In this document: piece after piece, positions 8,994 to 20,985 of the stretch | Position numbering within the stretch: position 1 is the first letter of the stretch | How the letters are laid out: every line of letters starts with the position of its first letter | Assembly: GCA_964642385.1 (NCBI GenBank) | Contig: CAZXON010000005.1 | Location: 1-64,000 of the forward strand | Length of the DNA stretch: 64,000 nt | Source: JBDHUW01 sp964642385 | GTDB taxonomy: Bacteria > Patescibacteriota > Gracilibacteria > Absconditabacterales > Absconditicoccaceae | Direction: 5' to 3' | Notes under the pieces: generated by a model | Seen by the model: the letters and a program-made list of their open reading frames with translations, nothing else | The model's database searches: none | What the model was told of the DNA's origin: nothing | Position numbers and translations under genes: made by a program

Positions 8994-9005
8994 TAGAAAT
9001 ATTGT

Positions 9006-10115
9006 TTATCGTTTTCTGAATGCCTCTTCTTCTGGAGAGGTTTTTTTGATTACCAATTTCTTCTTTTTTATTTTTTTTGCGATAAGCAAAGACGAGCCGA
9101 CCAATAAAATAATTAGTAAAGCATAGATACCCATTACTCGTCGTGCTGGGAAAAGAAAGAAAGTAAAATCCTGTTTTTGCAATGAGGAATCTGTGCTGTT
9201 AAGATCTGTTCATTCGGCGCCAACTAAATTGTGTTGAACCTTAATCTCTACCAGATATTTCCCTTTGTAAAAAGGCAAATCTTTTATCGGATATTCTATC
9301 ACCATTGAATCTTGTCAATAAAGCACCCCTGAAGCTAGGACGATATTGTTTTGAATAAATTTGCCAAACCATGTTTTTATGGTCGCAGATATTTGGAATT
9401 GTTCATTTACGAATCCAGTATTTCCCATACCAATCACCAAAGAATCAACATCTTTGTTGTGGGTTACAAGAATCTTTGCGGGAGATGACACAATGTTACT
9501 AGCATTTAATTTCCATTTATCTCAAGAGTAGTTTTTCATATCTATAAGTCAGAGGCTAGACACATAATCACCAGTTACTTCAATATCTATTGTGTTTGCT
9601 TTACGATTTACTATCTGAAACATGCCTTCATCATTAGCATTCCCTTCACTTACAGTTAACGTTATGCATCCATTTAGCATTCCAACAAATCAAGAAGGAA
9701 TATTAATGAATCAGTATTGCGTTACGCTACCAAGTGGAGGCAACGCAATTATATCAGAATCACTTTTGGTTTGGATGTTTCAAGATTCGCTTTTTCCAAC
9801 ATCAGCCATGTCTCAACTAAGAGTCACGAACTTAGTAAAATATCCATCTGATGTTGTTTTACACGCTTTTACAGAATGCTCTCAGACGCTCATTTCTCAG
9901 TCAACAAGTCCAATTTTTATACTACCAGCGCTATTTGATAAATTAGTTAACGTAAAGCAAAATCATGTTTGGGTGCCTCAACTCGCTTGAACGTGAAGCT
10001 GGTTTTGCCCATCACAAAAATTCAGGTCCACATAACCCAAATCAAAACCTTGTGCGTAGGTGATAGAAACGAACGCAAAGGCAAAACCAAAGATAGCAAG
10101 GAGTAGTTTTTTCAT
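9006..10115 (-). CDS. DUF916-like exported protein with C-terminal membrane anchor
   Basis: 369 residues: signal peptide MKKLLLAIFGFAFAFVSITYAQG, an extracellular part of about 300 residues with beta-sandwich composition, and near the C-terminus a membrane helix YALLIILLVGSSLLIA followed by KKIKKKK and a short cytoplasmic tail. This order (signal, Ig-like domains, one TM, basic tail) is that of DUF916/DUF3324 proteins that accompany WxL proteins. About a dozen UGA codons read as Gly, spread through the extracellular part. It faces the WxL-like gene tail to tail, so the two are neighbours but not co-transcribed. Confidence 0.65.
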
Positions 10116-10277
10116 AAGACAGGAAAAATATATAAAGTTTACTCTAGATGTATATCAAAGCGGCCAAGAAAGTAAAGAGAAGGAGAACTGCACATCAACC
10201 AAAACTAGTTGACAAATAATATTTTTATGGTATAATCAAAGAAGTAGAAATATTTTATCTATTATAAATAAGAAAAA

Positions 10278-10847
10278 ATGGAAGATATTGAAAAAGATCG
10301 CATTGAGGAAGATAATGTGGAATATGAAGTTGAGATTGAGGCAGAAAACGATCAAACAAATTGAAAAAAAAGAATGGACAATGTGGAAGAAAGATGAAAA
10401 GAACTACAGGATGCGCTCAATAACTCACTAGAAGATTCGTTAAGTTATGTCAGATATTTTTTGACGAAAGAATGAAAAAGAGAATACGATGAAGTATGAT
10501 TTTCTCGCTACATAAAAAACATTGCAAGCTTGGAAGAAGATTGAGAAGACATAGAAGTTTTCAAAAAACTTATGGCTAGAATTATCCTTCTAATGCAGAG
10601 CGGGCAGATGACTGTTGATGTAAAAAGAGACAGGAAACAAGAAAAAATTTCAAGCAAGCAGATAAGAGAAAACGAGAAAGAAATAATAGAATTTTATGAA
10701 GACAGACTGAATGTAATTTGGAATGGGAACCCCCCTCAAAGCATAAATACAATGAAATATGTGATCGACACATTGATTGAAATAGCAAAACTCGGCTGAG
10801 ACATATTGGAACACACAAAGAAATTACTCAACCAAAAACGATTTTAA
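10278..10847 (+). CDS. Hypothetical acidic cytoplasmic protein
   Basis: Not recognised. 189 residues, no signal peptide or membrane helix. The first 45 residues are strongly acidic (EEDNVEYEVEIEAEND), then come helical charged segments and a C-terminal helix KYVIDTLIEIAKLGGDILEH. Six UGA codons read as Gly. It is followed by a strong hairpin (10851-10876), so it is probably monocistronic. Confidence 0.7.
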
Positions 10848-10850
10848 AAA

Positions 10851-10876
10851 AACGCCGGCTTGCTAACCGGCGTTTC
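10851..10876. terminator. Bidirectional hairpin between convergent genes
   Basis: AACGCCGG / CCGGCGTT, a perfect 8-bp stem around an 8-nt loop, four bases after one gene's stop and 20 bases past the other's. There are As before and Ts after, so it can serve both strands. Confidence 0.75.
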
Positions 10877-10896
10877 CCTATTTTATCAATGTTTGA

Positions 10897-12042
10897 CTAC
10901 CCTATTGATTGCATCATTTTTTTTGCAAGCCCCATTTTGAATGACATTAACGCTCCCATAGCAAAAAATACAGCAATATAATCTACCCCACTTATTACAG
11001 CAAATAAGAATGCGACTAATAATACCGCAAGAATTATTTTCCATCGCTGTGCTTTTTCTAATCCGCCCATAAATTTTTCTACCATCCAAGACGCAAGAAC
11101 TGCTGTACTAGCCATACCGCCCACAAATAATAATGCACCATATAAACATGCAAGAATAGCAGCGATAGGCAGACCAATCACACTAAGAGCGATAAAGAAT
11201 ATCACTATCGGCATACACGTATACACCAAAAATCATGTTAAAAGACTCATTCGAGGTTTTTTTCTCAGAATTGTGCTTACTCCGACGAAGAACTTTCTGG
11301 ATACAAAAATCATAATTGCTCCAAAAAGAGCCATAACAAACCACTTATAAAGTATATATCCCGTTACCAATGCAAAGAATCAATTTTTAAATTCTTTTTT
11401 ATCAATACTCTTGTCTCATTTCGTAAGTTTGTAGTCCACTGCCCCACTTGAAAGACCTTCAAGTGCGACATTTTTGGTTGGTGCTTTGTAGTTGATTGAT
11501 CAACCAACCTTTGCTCCAGAAGAAAGTGTGATTTCCTCAAAAGAAGTTAACAGGTTTCCTTTTATCTCTGAGCCTAAATTGAGAACACTAGATCGAATTT
11601 TTGCATTTCCGTTTACAGTTCATTTGATATCTACCTTAGCACCTCATACAACAAGGTCTCATCAAACAACCACATTTGGTGCGATGATTACATTTGCTGC
11701 TGCTATGAGAAGATCGCCGCCTACATTTTGATTTACATAGACATTTGCTGCTGCTATTCTAACATCGCCAGCGACATTTGCATCTATACTAATACTACTA
11801 GCTGCTCATCGAACATCGCCTTGCACTGGTGCAGTTATGCGAAGTTCATTACCTGCGGCTCCAGCAAGATCACCTCCAAGTTCTTGCGAAATACTTACCG
11901 ACTCTCATCCCACATATAAATTTCACGCAACAGGAGCAGACAAAGTAAACATGCCCTGGGCTCAAGTAAATGTAGATTCCGCAAATACAGGACTAACTCA
12001 AGCGATTAACACAAGTGCGCAGAAAAGAAAAATCTTTTTCAT
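10897..12042 (-). CDS. Bactofilin-like polymer domain fused to a polytopic membrane domain
   Basis: 381 residues. Signal peptide MKKIFLFCALVLIAGVSPVFA; residues ~30-190 are a repetitive beta-helix-like region with GGDLAGAAGNELRI, QGDVRGAASSISID, AGDVRIAAANVYV, GGDLLIAAANVII and GGDLVVGGAKVDI, a period of about 17 residues as in bactofilin-type folds. The C-terminal half holds four to six membrane helices (for example FFIALSVIGLPIAAILACL). This layout occurs in membrane proteins annotated as polymer-forming cytoskeletal-like, but with a signal peptide the helix should face outside. Ten or more UGA codons are Gly, many in the GG turns. No close functional assignment. Confidence 0.75.
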
Positions 12043-12120
12043 AATAAACATAAAAAATAATAAAAGATATATTTCAAGAATATGATTATAAAAAGGATTT
12101 TCTAGTGTAATTATAATACG

Positions 12121-12164
12121 AAAAAAGAGGGTGTCGACAGCTTAATAGTAGACACACCTCTTTG
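12121..12164 (-). terminator. Terminator of the pilus operon
   Basis: On the minus strand a stem AGAGGTGTGTC / GACACCCTCT is followed by TTTTTT. It lies downstream of the last pilus-operon gene (ends 12491) and before the next minus-strand gene. Confidence 0.6.
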
Positions 12165-12490
12165 AAAAAAGTTGTTCGTCTCCGTGCAAAACGGATTTGA
12201 ACGCCACTAATCGTGGCTTATAAGTAATGGTTGTTTTTTTCCCGAATTAACCGAGGTGGTTTTGTATTGGTAAGTAGTGTTTCTACTTCATTTGACCTCG
12301 GCGCTTTCCCAGTCAATAACATTGCCATTATCCTGTCTGATTAACGCTATAATCAGTTGCAGGGAGTCTAATGTATTTTTTATAGTAGCAATGTCAAGAG
12401 TAATTTTAGAATTTATCCTGAAGGCATTGGTAGTATTTGGTGAAAAAACAATCTCTGAGGATCAAAAAATTGTTAATAGCAACAAAAAAT
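12165..12490. other. Non-coding, hairpin-rich stretch
   Basis: No gene supported on either strand under code 25. It contains CCGT-GCAAA-ACGG (about 12191-12203), a perfect GCCAC-TAATC-GTGGC hairpin, and an outer stem CCGAGGT/ACCTCGG (12259-12300) enclosing AAGTAG-TGTTT-CTACTT. On the minus strand this is the 3' side of the pilus transcript, so it may be a 3' UTR or a small RNA. A T-loop-like GTTCAAATCC was considered and does not form a tRNA. Confidence 0.4.
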
Positions 12491-13282
12491 TTAATTTGTT
12501 GCAGTACCGGGGCTTGCAGCGCGAAGTTGCGTTCTCACTGCTAACAATTTTTCAAGATTGTTACTTTTGAAAAGCATGAAATTTTCAATTATGGTTTCGC
12601 GATTTTGGGTTAATACAGAAGACAGTGTTGTTGTTGCATTTTGTACTTTTTCTATTCTAGAAAGCATTGCTTTATATGCGTTTATATCAATTCTTGCATT
12701 GGTTTGGCAAACTCCACTTACATGAGCATCTGACAATCATTGCATCATGTCCTGTTCATCCCCTCAGTTCAAACCTTGGTAAAACATACTATCTGCAATT
12801 GATTTTTGAGATGAACAAGAATTAAAAATAATTGTTTGTTCCTGAATTATATTTTGTAAATCCATTGCATAATTTATACTCAATCATTGATAGTAAATTA
12901 ACTGATTTGTAAATGTGTCTAAAGCAGCTGCCTTATTGCTCGCATTTTCAAGATAGACTAATATGTCTGTATACAATAAACGTTGTGACGCAGACAAAAA
13001 ACCTGGAATTGAATCACTTTCTCCATTTGATTGAGTTGAATTACTCCCAACCATGCGTAATCATTCGCCAATTCTATTGTGTGTTGTTAAAACATCTATG
13101 ATTACATCTGTCATCGTTTCATTTGGCACATATCTTTTTTCTTGCAAGGATTCGTTTTTTGTTTGTGTTCGTAATCCAAACCAAGAAAATCCGTTTGTGT
13201 TTTTGGTTCCAGAAAATAACATAATACCTCATATGAGCACCATTCAAATTCGAAATATTCTACTTGTAAGGATTTTGCGCAT
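12491..13282 (-). CDS. Exported protein of the pilus operon, unknown
   Basis: Not recognised. 263 residues beginning MRKILTSRIFRIGMVLIGGI, with one N-terminal hydrophobic segment (signal or anchor). The rest is helical and Gln/Asn-rich, with two Cys (SCSS, GVCQ). It begins 9 bp after pilC and ends the operon. Position suggests an accessory or exported subunit of the pilus system. It matches no minor-pilin pattern: no prepilin cleavage motif. Confidence 0.7.
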
Positions 13283-13291
13283 TTGTTTTTT

Positions 13292-14380
13292 TTAGTTGAT
13301 AGTGTTAACAAGATCGGCCATAGGTAAGAATATGGATGCCACAATTCATCAAATTATTACTGCAATAAATGCCATGAGAAGCGGTTCGATTAAACTCATT
13401 AAAGCTTTTATTTGCGTATCGAGGGAATCATTGTAAAATATCGACATTCTCAAGAGCACTTCATCAATATTACCCGTCGTTTCTCAAACAAGTACAATTT
13501 GTACTAAAATTGGATCAAACAATGAATCTCATTCCATAGAATCGGCAAATCAAAATCACGCTTCAAGATCTTTTCTGATGCTCATCGCCTTTTTCTTGTA
13601 GGAGTAATTTTCAAAAATTTCTGCCATTTGTTCGAGCGAAACAACTGGATTTACTCATGCTTTGTAAAAATCCGAGAGGAGTTTTGAAAACCTATAAAGA
13701 TAGAACGTCTTAACAACATTCCTCAAAAGTGGTATTTTTAAAGTTAAATTATCAACAATAATTTTAAATGGAAGAAAATATTTATATAAAGATCATATCG
13801 TCACAATGGACCCTCATATAATAATTGCAATAATCCACCAGTAGCTTTGCATAAATTCTGAAGCATTCAGCATAATTTGTGTGATCTGTGGTAACTCTTT
13901 ACCAGCGAACAATCATACGAATGTTGGAATAACTTTTACCAAAAGAACTATAACCGCAACAACAGAAAATCATAGTAGCATCACTGGATATGTTAATGCG
14001 CCTTTCACTTTTCCTTGAATCCTTTGAAAGTTTTCTAGCTCCTGTGCTTCATTCATGAGTGCGTCTGGCATATTACCAATTGATTCTGATGCCCTAATCA
14101 ACTCTATTTCATCAGGACCAAAAAATCATTTATGTTGCTCCATCGAAGTTGCAAAAGATGATCCTTGATTAATTTCATCAATTAAATCCTGTATAACAAC
14201 CTTCATACCATAATTTTGTTCTGATTGATAGATGGAAACTAAGGCCTCACGCAATCCTAAACCAGCTTTTTGCGATACTGCCAAAAGTCTGAAAAATACG
14301 GTTTTATTTTTCAACGTTGGTTTATTCATGTACCACATGATTTTTCATAAGATTGACTGGTTTTCTTGAACTAATGACAT
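13292..14380 (-). CDS. pilC: Type IV pilus inner-membrane platform protein
   Basis: 362 residues with two T2SF domains. The first (SQKAGLGLREALVSIYQSEQ; TSMEQHKGFFGPDEIELIRASE) and the second (LSDFYKAGVNPVVSLEQMAE; SLFDPILVQIVLVGETTG) each have the F-domain pattern. Membrane segments lie near LLGFSVVAVIVLLVKVIPTF, WWIIAIIIGGSIVTIW and the C-terminal PLLMAFIAVIIGGIVASIF. UGA supplies the Gly of HKGFFGP and of the C-terminal VIIGG. PilC assembles pilins onto the fibre with PilB, which is immediately upstream. Confidence 0.92.
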
Positions 14381-14406
14381 ATTAGGATAATCAATAATTA
14401 AATGCT

Positions 14407-15720
14407 TTATCTATGAGTTACAATTCTATAAATTTCTTCCAACGTGGTAATCCCTCTTATTATCTTAAAGACACCATCTCTTTCTAGATTTATCATTCAT
14501 TTGGAAAGAGCAAACTTTTCAATCTCAAACGCTGTTTTGCCTTGCAATAAAAGATTCTTGATATCATCATTATATTCCATCACCTCAAAAATACCCATTC
14601 TTGACTTATATCTTGAGCCATTGCAGACAGGACATACTTCACCATTTGAGGTTTTTCATGTCCCCATTTTTACCTTCCCAGCAGTAAAATTTTGCCAATC
14701 CACCTGATCTATTCCTCTTTTTTTGAGTTCAGATAAGAGCGAATCTTTATCCATTTTACTTAACGTATCTTTTGCATATCAAAACTGTTTGTCTTTTGAC
14801 ATATCCACAAGTTCACTACAAGCTGTACAACACTTTCTAACCAAACGTTGTGCCATAACAAAGTTAAATGTACCTGCGATCATAAAAGGCTTAGCTCACA
14901 AGTTTGTTACTCTAGTAATTGTCTCTGCTGATGAGTTCGTATGTATTGTAGAAAAAACCAAATGTCATGTCATGGCTGCTTCCATTGCCATATCTAATGT
15001 TTCTTTGTCACGTATCTCTCAAACCATGATAATATCAGGATCTTGACGCAGTGCTGCACGAAGTCATGTTGCAAACGTATATCCAATATCAGATCTTATT
15101 TGAGATTGCGAAAGTCACATCATTTTGTTCTCAACCGGATCTTCGTATGTTATAATATTTACATTTACTCTATTTACATGATCCAAGGCCGCATACAGTG
15201 TTGCTGTTTTACCTGAACCAGTAGGCCCAGTATTAAGAATAATCCCATTTGGATATTCTAGCTGGCGCATGATAAGATCGTTGTTTGTCCCCTCTATACC
15301 TAGTTCTGATAGTTTCGGTATGCTTTTTGATTTATCCACGATACGCATTACTAACTTTTCTCACCAAATTGTTGGTAATGTTGATGCACGCAGATCGATC
15401 TCCTTATTTGTTAATGTGATAGTAGAAACACGCGCATCTTGTGGTATTCTTTTTTCATCTGGACGCATTTGTCATGATTCTATTTTGAATTTAGCTATGA
15501 TACTTTCATGTATTGTTTTGGGATATTGAATGAGTTCAAACAACAAGCCATCTATTCTCAATCTTATTCTCCCAAAATTTTCAAATGGTTCAATATGAAT
15601 ATCCGAAGCGAGTTCTTCTACACCTATTGTCAAAAGATTATCAAAAAGCTTAATTGTATCTGCTTGTACAATTGCATCTTGGAGCGCTTTTCTGTATGTC
15701 TCTGTAGTTTTTGTAACCAT
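14407..15720 (-). CDS. pilB: Type IV pilus assembly ATPase (GspE/PilB family)
   Basis: 437-residue hexameric secretion ATPase that powers pilus extension. Walker A GPTGSGKT at residues 165-172, Asp box ITYEDPVE, Walker B-like DPDIIMVGEIRD, His box TGHLVFSTIHTNSS. Two CxxC pairs (CCTAC, CPVC) form the zinc site of GspE/PilB. It lacks the N-terminal GSPII_E_N domain of classical PilB (usual total about 560 residues): a stop codon three codons upstream shows the short start is real. UGA encodes glycines at several conserved spots. Operon with pilC and two large membrane-anchored proteins. Confidence 0.93.
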
Positions 15721-15752
15721 TATGTTTTAGGAGTCGCTTGGAAATAAATTTT

Positions 15753-17135
15753 TTATTTTGTTGACTGGCACATGTTATTCTCTGAGAGCATTCTATACAA
15801 ACTAAATAGTTGCACTGTTTTTTGGAATCAAGGCAATGAGTCATATTTTTGATTGATCGCATCAAACGCATCTCTTAGCTGTGCTAAATCTTTGCTTTTT
15901 TCATTACTTATTTGAGAGATAGAAGAAGCCTGTTTGATAACCTCATCAAGTTGTGCTAATGCAACGGATGGACTAAGCACTATATCATTAGCACATTTAG
16001 CTCCTAAGAAAGCAGCGATTTGTTGGACCTCTGCATCGGACATTGATTTTCAATATGCCTCAACACTTATTTGTCAATCATAAGAACCATCATTTTGCTT
16101 TTGGAAAACAAAGGATTTTACATTCATCATCGGAGGAAGGTTTTTCATAAACATTCTAAGTTCATATTCTTTGTTGGCTGCATCTGCTCCTAAAGAGTAT
16201 GCAAAAGGAGGTATCGCTCTCATCTTCTCTCTAAATGTGTAGTAGCAATCTGACATTTTCATATCGTCTTCACAGTTTGCAGTGAGTTTAATAGCTTTTA
16301 CAATATCATTATTTGTAATATATTTATCCTTTTTTTCTGGATTATCTGCTTCAGGGTCTGCTATCCATGCGCTTATTCTTTTTCAGATTTCTGAATCAAC
16401 TGTCGTATTGTGTTTTTCTTTCAAAACACCCCACAAATTGAAAAAGAAGGTGTTTATAAGTGCGACATTGTCTTTGTTTGAAGTAATTGACATCTTATCG
16501 ATAAAAAGGAGAAATGAACGTTTCGTCTTAGCTGTGAATGACACATCAAATGAAATAGAAAAGGTTCCGTTTGATCCCTCGCTAACTGAGCCAACATTTA
16601 TGCTTTTGATGTCATTATTCAAAGAATCAACTCCAATATTTTTGAAGAAATCCGTCCATTGTGAGATAAGATTTACATCTAAATATGTGTTGTTTTGAAG
16701 AAATTTTTTTCCTATAAGTGTTTCATCAATTTCATTTGTATATTGGTCTTTCCATATATTCAAAGGCGGCAGAAGAGTATGTTGGAGAAGATTTTCAAAT
16801 GGTTGTTGAATCTCCCTAGAGTATGTTTCTATTTGTTTGTGTTGACTCGTTTTGTTTAGGTACAAACTTTCAACTTCAGTAATCGTCGTACTTGAATTTT
16901 GGTCTTGTGGAAATCAATTAGTAGATTTAAGGTTATTTTTGATTTGCGGATACAACGAAAGCTGATCTAAAGTGACTGATTTTTGTTGCATTGAGATATA
17001 ATAGCTCACAAGAAAATATCAAGAAACCAATATGGCGATTGCAACAACTCATATTGCCATATGCAGCATGAGAAGAATTGTTTTTAAAGAGAATCATTTT
17101 TTTATTTTCTGGGGAGCGACTCATATTATAGGCAT
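15753..17135 (-). CDS. Membrane-anchored pilus assembly protein, PilO-like position
   Basis: 460 residues. A short basic N-terminus and one membrane helix at about residues 20-46 (LLMLHMAIGVVAIAILVSGY) are followed by a large extracytoplasmic region of alternating coiled-coil-like and beta segments. It has two NxS/PPL-type blocks: QHTLLPPLNIW and FMKNLPPMMNVKSF. One TM followed by ferredoxin-like repeats is the PilN/PilO plan, and it precedes pilB in the operon. Sequence identity to PilO cannot be judged by eye, and it is twice the usual length. UGA is read as Gly at eight or more positions. Confidence 0.7.
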
Positions 17136-17177
17136 CTTGTAAGAGGAAAAGAAAAATAAATATTTCGGTAATTGCAA

Positions 17178-18878
17178 TTATTCAATAGGTCCATCAGGAG
17201 TTCAAATATCTCTAGATGGTTCCTTTTCAGCATAATCTCTAAGGTCTCACCTATCTATTGTTGGATTTTCTCTAGCTGTTGGTAGCGTAGAGCTTTCTTG
17301 TCATATTGTATTTAAGTTTATATTATCTTGTGGAGCGATAGAGTTTTCAATTTTTGGATTAATTAAATTTGAAATATTCTTCTGTCCCATATCAGTGAAG
17401 TCATAAATTTCTCTTTGAACATTAGATTGTAGTGGAAGTTGAAAACTAAACGATGAAGAATTTACAACATAAGTTTCTCAACCAACTTTTATTTTCTTTT
17501 TGTTTACTTTTAAAGAGCTAATGTTGATAGCGTCTGTGAGCACGTATCTACTTTCTCTAAGATTATTGATGATGCTTGTCACCAAGTAAATATGTGGGTT
17601 TAGTATTTTCTTTTTTTTGCTTAGCTCATCTTCATCATTTTTTATTGTGTTGATTTCTATGCTCAGATTGATTGTATTTTCAAGTGGATTTATGCTTTTC
17701 ATAGAAATATCTAGCGAAGGCACGTCTGAGTTTTCTAATTTATCTTGGATAAGCTTCATGGTTGCCAAAAACACCCTTTGATCAAAACCAGTTGTTGGAT
17801 AGATTGAATAATATTTACTAAAATCTCAAATGGTTGTACAAGTAGTAGAGGTTTCATATCCATTTAAATAACAAGATACAACATAATTATTTATATCTTT
17901 TTCTCATCTTTTGATAAATACATCTATCATTTCACTTAATTTATCTTGTGAAACAGAAGTAATAGCTGATAACTGAGTCATAAAACTATTTAAAGAGGAG
18001 AAAAAATTCAACGCTGTCGCAAATCTGACTGATTCAATAGAGATAATCCCTTTTTGTATTGAGTTATTGAATCATCAACCTTCAGAGAGTTTTTGTAACT
18101 CGACAGGGAAAAATCATTGCTGAGATATAGTCTTCTTTAGCTCTTCATATTGGTCATATTTGTTTGAAGTTTCTGTATATAAGTGAACAACTCACTTTCC
18201 TAGAATATCTTTTTTGGAAATGTAGTCTAACCTAGAATCATCAATTATTTCTGCGACAGCATTTGATCACGTTCATTTTGGGACAAGATTGTTTTCTGGA
18301 TAGGTCGATGGGACAGGGTATCACAATAATTCCCTTGCTCAATAATATGCCTTTTCCACTTGTGGCATATATTTTTCCAAAGAAGTGGGGATGGTTTGCG
18401 AGTCTTTATAACGCAAAAAAGCATAAAAAAGTCCAACAACAAATAACACCAAACACAATAGAACTAATAGTGCAAGATTATTGGCTATTCTTTGAGGCAT
18501 TTTCTTTTCTTTGATTATCTTCTGTTTATTTGTTTCTTTTTTCTCAATGTCCTCGCTTACGCCAAAATCAACCTTTTTTGTATCAGTTGGTTTTGGTCAT
18601 GCTGCAGAAATTAGCTCTTCTAGATCGTTTTCTAGAGAAACGTCTTTTTCTGATAGTTGCGTAGATGTTTTTGGAATCACGACAGGTGTTTTTTCAACCT
18701 GCGCACTATTTACGCTCTTGTCATCTTTTATTGGTTGTTCCTTAGCAGGAAGATTACTGTTCCCTTGAGTAGTCTTTGACGTCACCGATGATGCGATTTC
18801 AGTGGTTTCTTTTTCAGGCGTTCATGTGAAAAGATGCTTGTCTTCGGATGTGTTTGTGATTTTTGTTTCCTCTACCAT
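17178..18878 (-). CDS. Membrane-anchored first protein of the pilus operon
   Basis: Not recognised by family. 566 residues: a disordered, Ser/Thr/Lys/Glu-rich cytoplasmic N-terminus of about 130 residues, one membrane helix at about 134-155 (LALLVLLCLVLFVVGLFYAF), then a 400-residue extracytoplasmic domain with one Cys pair (SCYLNGYETSTTCTT). Gene order (this, PilO-like, pilB, pilC) makes it a candidate PilM/PilN/PilP replacement linking cytoplasmic and outer parts of the machine. About fifteen UGA codons are Gly. First gene of the operon. Confidence 0.7.
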
Positions 18879-19088
18879 TGCGAGTAATAAGATAGTAAAT
18901 ATAACACAATAATACATACTTTTGAAAATTGGGCAAAGTTCATCTATAAATAGAAAGAGTTTTGGGGATATTTATAAAGACATTTCTTTGAAAAATTATA
19001 TAATTAGTTTTATTTGTTGTATATTTATTACTTTTTTTTAATATAATCGGAATAATCGGATTTCTTTACTCCTTTTCCAGACAAATCC

Positions 19089-19517
19089 ATGGCATCATGT
19101 TTAGAGTACGCATTAAAATACATAAGCGCATATCCGAAAACTGAGCAAGAGCTCAAAACCAAGCTATTTACGAAAAAATACAACGAGAGTGACATAGATT
19201 TCACGCTCGATTTCTTGAAAAAGAAAGGATTTTTGGATGATGAGCAATTCGCTCGTTTATACATCAACTCGGAACTTATCAAAAAAGGTAAAGTTCCTGA
19301 ACTTGTCAGACAAAAATTACTTCAAAAATGAGTAGACAAAGATATTATCAAAGAATATTTTGCAAAAGCAGAAGGTGAAATTCAGCAATGAATACACGAA
19401 CGCATTCGCAAAGAGATAGACAAATTGAAGAAAAAAGGCGTAGAGTGATATGATATAATGGTTAAAATATCACAAAAGGGGTATAAGATTAGCGACATTA
19501 AAAGTGCTTTAAAATAA
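19089..19517 (+). CDS. recX: Regulatory protein RecX
   Basis: 142 residues of tandem three-helix repeats, the RecX fold that binds RecA filaments. ALKYISAYPKTEQELKTKL (AL..L..R..S..EL...L), FLKKKGFLDDEQFARLYINS (L...G.LDD..FA..), and LRQKLLQKG-type repeats are present. UGA gives Gly in LLQKGVDKD and VEGYDI. recA is not adjacent. It is followed 4 bp later by the methyltransferase gene, so the two form an operon. Confidence 0.88.
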
Positions 19518-19521
19518 GAAA

Positions 19522-20982
19522 ATGACAATGGATTTTCGTGACGTTATCTTTTCTCTTGTTGAGCAAAATGAGGAAGCATGCAATGCGTATTTTTCTGTAT
19601 ATCAAAATCCAGTCGTAAAGAGTCTAAAAGTAATCACGCACAAAATAGATATCGAGGCATTCAAAAATCTGGCAAAACAACAAGCGCGAGAGTTGACCTC
19701 ACCTTGATTTGGAAAAAACAGTGACTCTTATTACATACAAAGAAAAGATGAATCGACATGACTTGGGAAAAATCGGCTTCATGAGGCTGGTTTCTTTTAT
19801 ATACAAGAAGTAGCTGCCTCTCTGGCTGCTCCAGTTCTCTCATCGTGTTTCGAAAACACACAGAAAAATCTACGCCTGTTAGACATGTGTGCTGCACCAT
19901 GAGGAAAATCAATACAATTGGCTGACGATCTACTCTCCAGATGTATCCATGGGATTGTTGTTAGCAATGAAGTAAATGCTACGAGAATGAGCGCATTGGA
20001 GCACAACATAAGAAGAACTGGATGTTACAACACCTGCACAACGGCTTACTCTGGAGAGTTCTTCTGAGAGTCTTTACCGGATTTTTTTGATGGTGTCTTG
20101 GTAGATGCACCATGCTCTGGAGAGTGAACATGATTCAAATCAGACGCATGAACGAAACGGCGACGCCAAGAAAATGCGCACAAAATATCTCGTATACAAA
20201 AGTCTCTTTTAGAATCTGCAATAAAAAGCTGTAAACCATGAGGATATATCGTCTATGCGACCTGCACGATCAATCCACGAGAAAACGAAATGGTTGTCCA
20301 GCACGCTCTGACAACTTTTTCACAGAGTATCTCTTTGGAAAACATTACGATAAACGGAAAATCAGATTGAATAGCACAATGGGAAGGAAGAGCTATTTTA
20401 TCACCTGAAGATGCAACCAAAGTTGCTCGTTTTCGGCCACATATACAATGAACAGGAGGCTTTTTCATTGCCAAGTTTCACAAAAAAAACATACCTTCTG
20501 AGATCGCCCAATCTACCGATAGAACAGAGAAGAAAATGAAACTCCACTCCTCGCAACTTGATATGAGTGACGCGCTCCAAACAACGATAGCGCAACTCCT
20601 AAAGCATGATTATGGGATACTCATTGACACAACAAAATATTTTTTTGTAGGGACAGAGAGTCAAATATATCTCACAACGCCAGAATATAAAGAACTACAC
20701 GCCAATCTATATACCAAAAAAATAGGCATACCAATATTTAAAAAAGACAAAAAACTCCTCATTCCGCTTCATGGTCTATGAACTACTCTTGGTGATCTTG
20801 CAACACAAAATACGATTGATCTAGCAGAACCGGATCTACAAAATTATGCTGATGGATACGATAGAGAGACAGATTTTATACCAACGAGCAAAAACAATTT
20901 TGTCATTTTGAAATACAAAAAATATGGTATTTCCGTTGGAAAAATAGTAAATGGAACAATCAAGAATAAATTTCTAAAATAA
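19522..20982 (+). CDS. rsmF: rRNA (cytosine-5) methyltransferase, RsmF type
   Basis: 486 residues, NOL1/NOP2/Sun family. SAM-binding motif LLDMCAAPGGKSIQLA, motif IV DAPCSGEGTG with Cys198, and motif VI YATCTINPRENE with Cys248; these two cysteines are the release and attack residues in the family. The C-terminal ~100 residues (YGISVGKIVNGTIKNKFLK) match the PUA-like tail of RsmF/YebU. Many UGA codons fall on invariant glycines (AAPGGKS, CKPGGY). It probably modifies 16S rRNA. Convergent with the prepilin gene; only 3 bp separate the two stops. Confidence 0.9.
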
Positions 20983-20985
20983 TCT

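Noticed and set aside
12190..12240. tRNA or tmRNA 3' end
   Set aside because: GTTCAAATCC resembles a T loop, but the flanking bases do not form a T stem or an acceptor stem.
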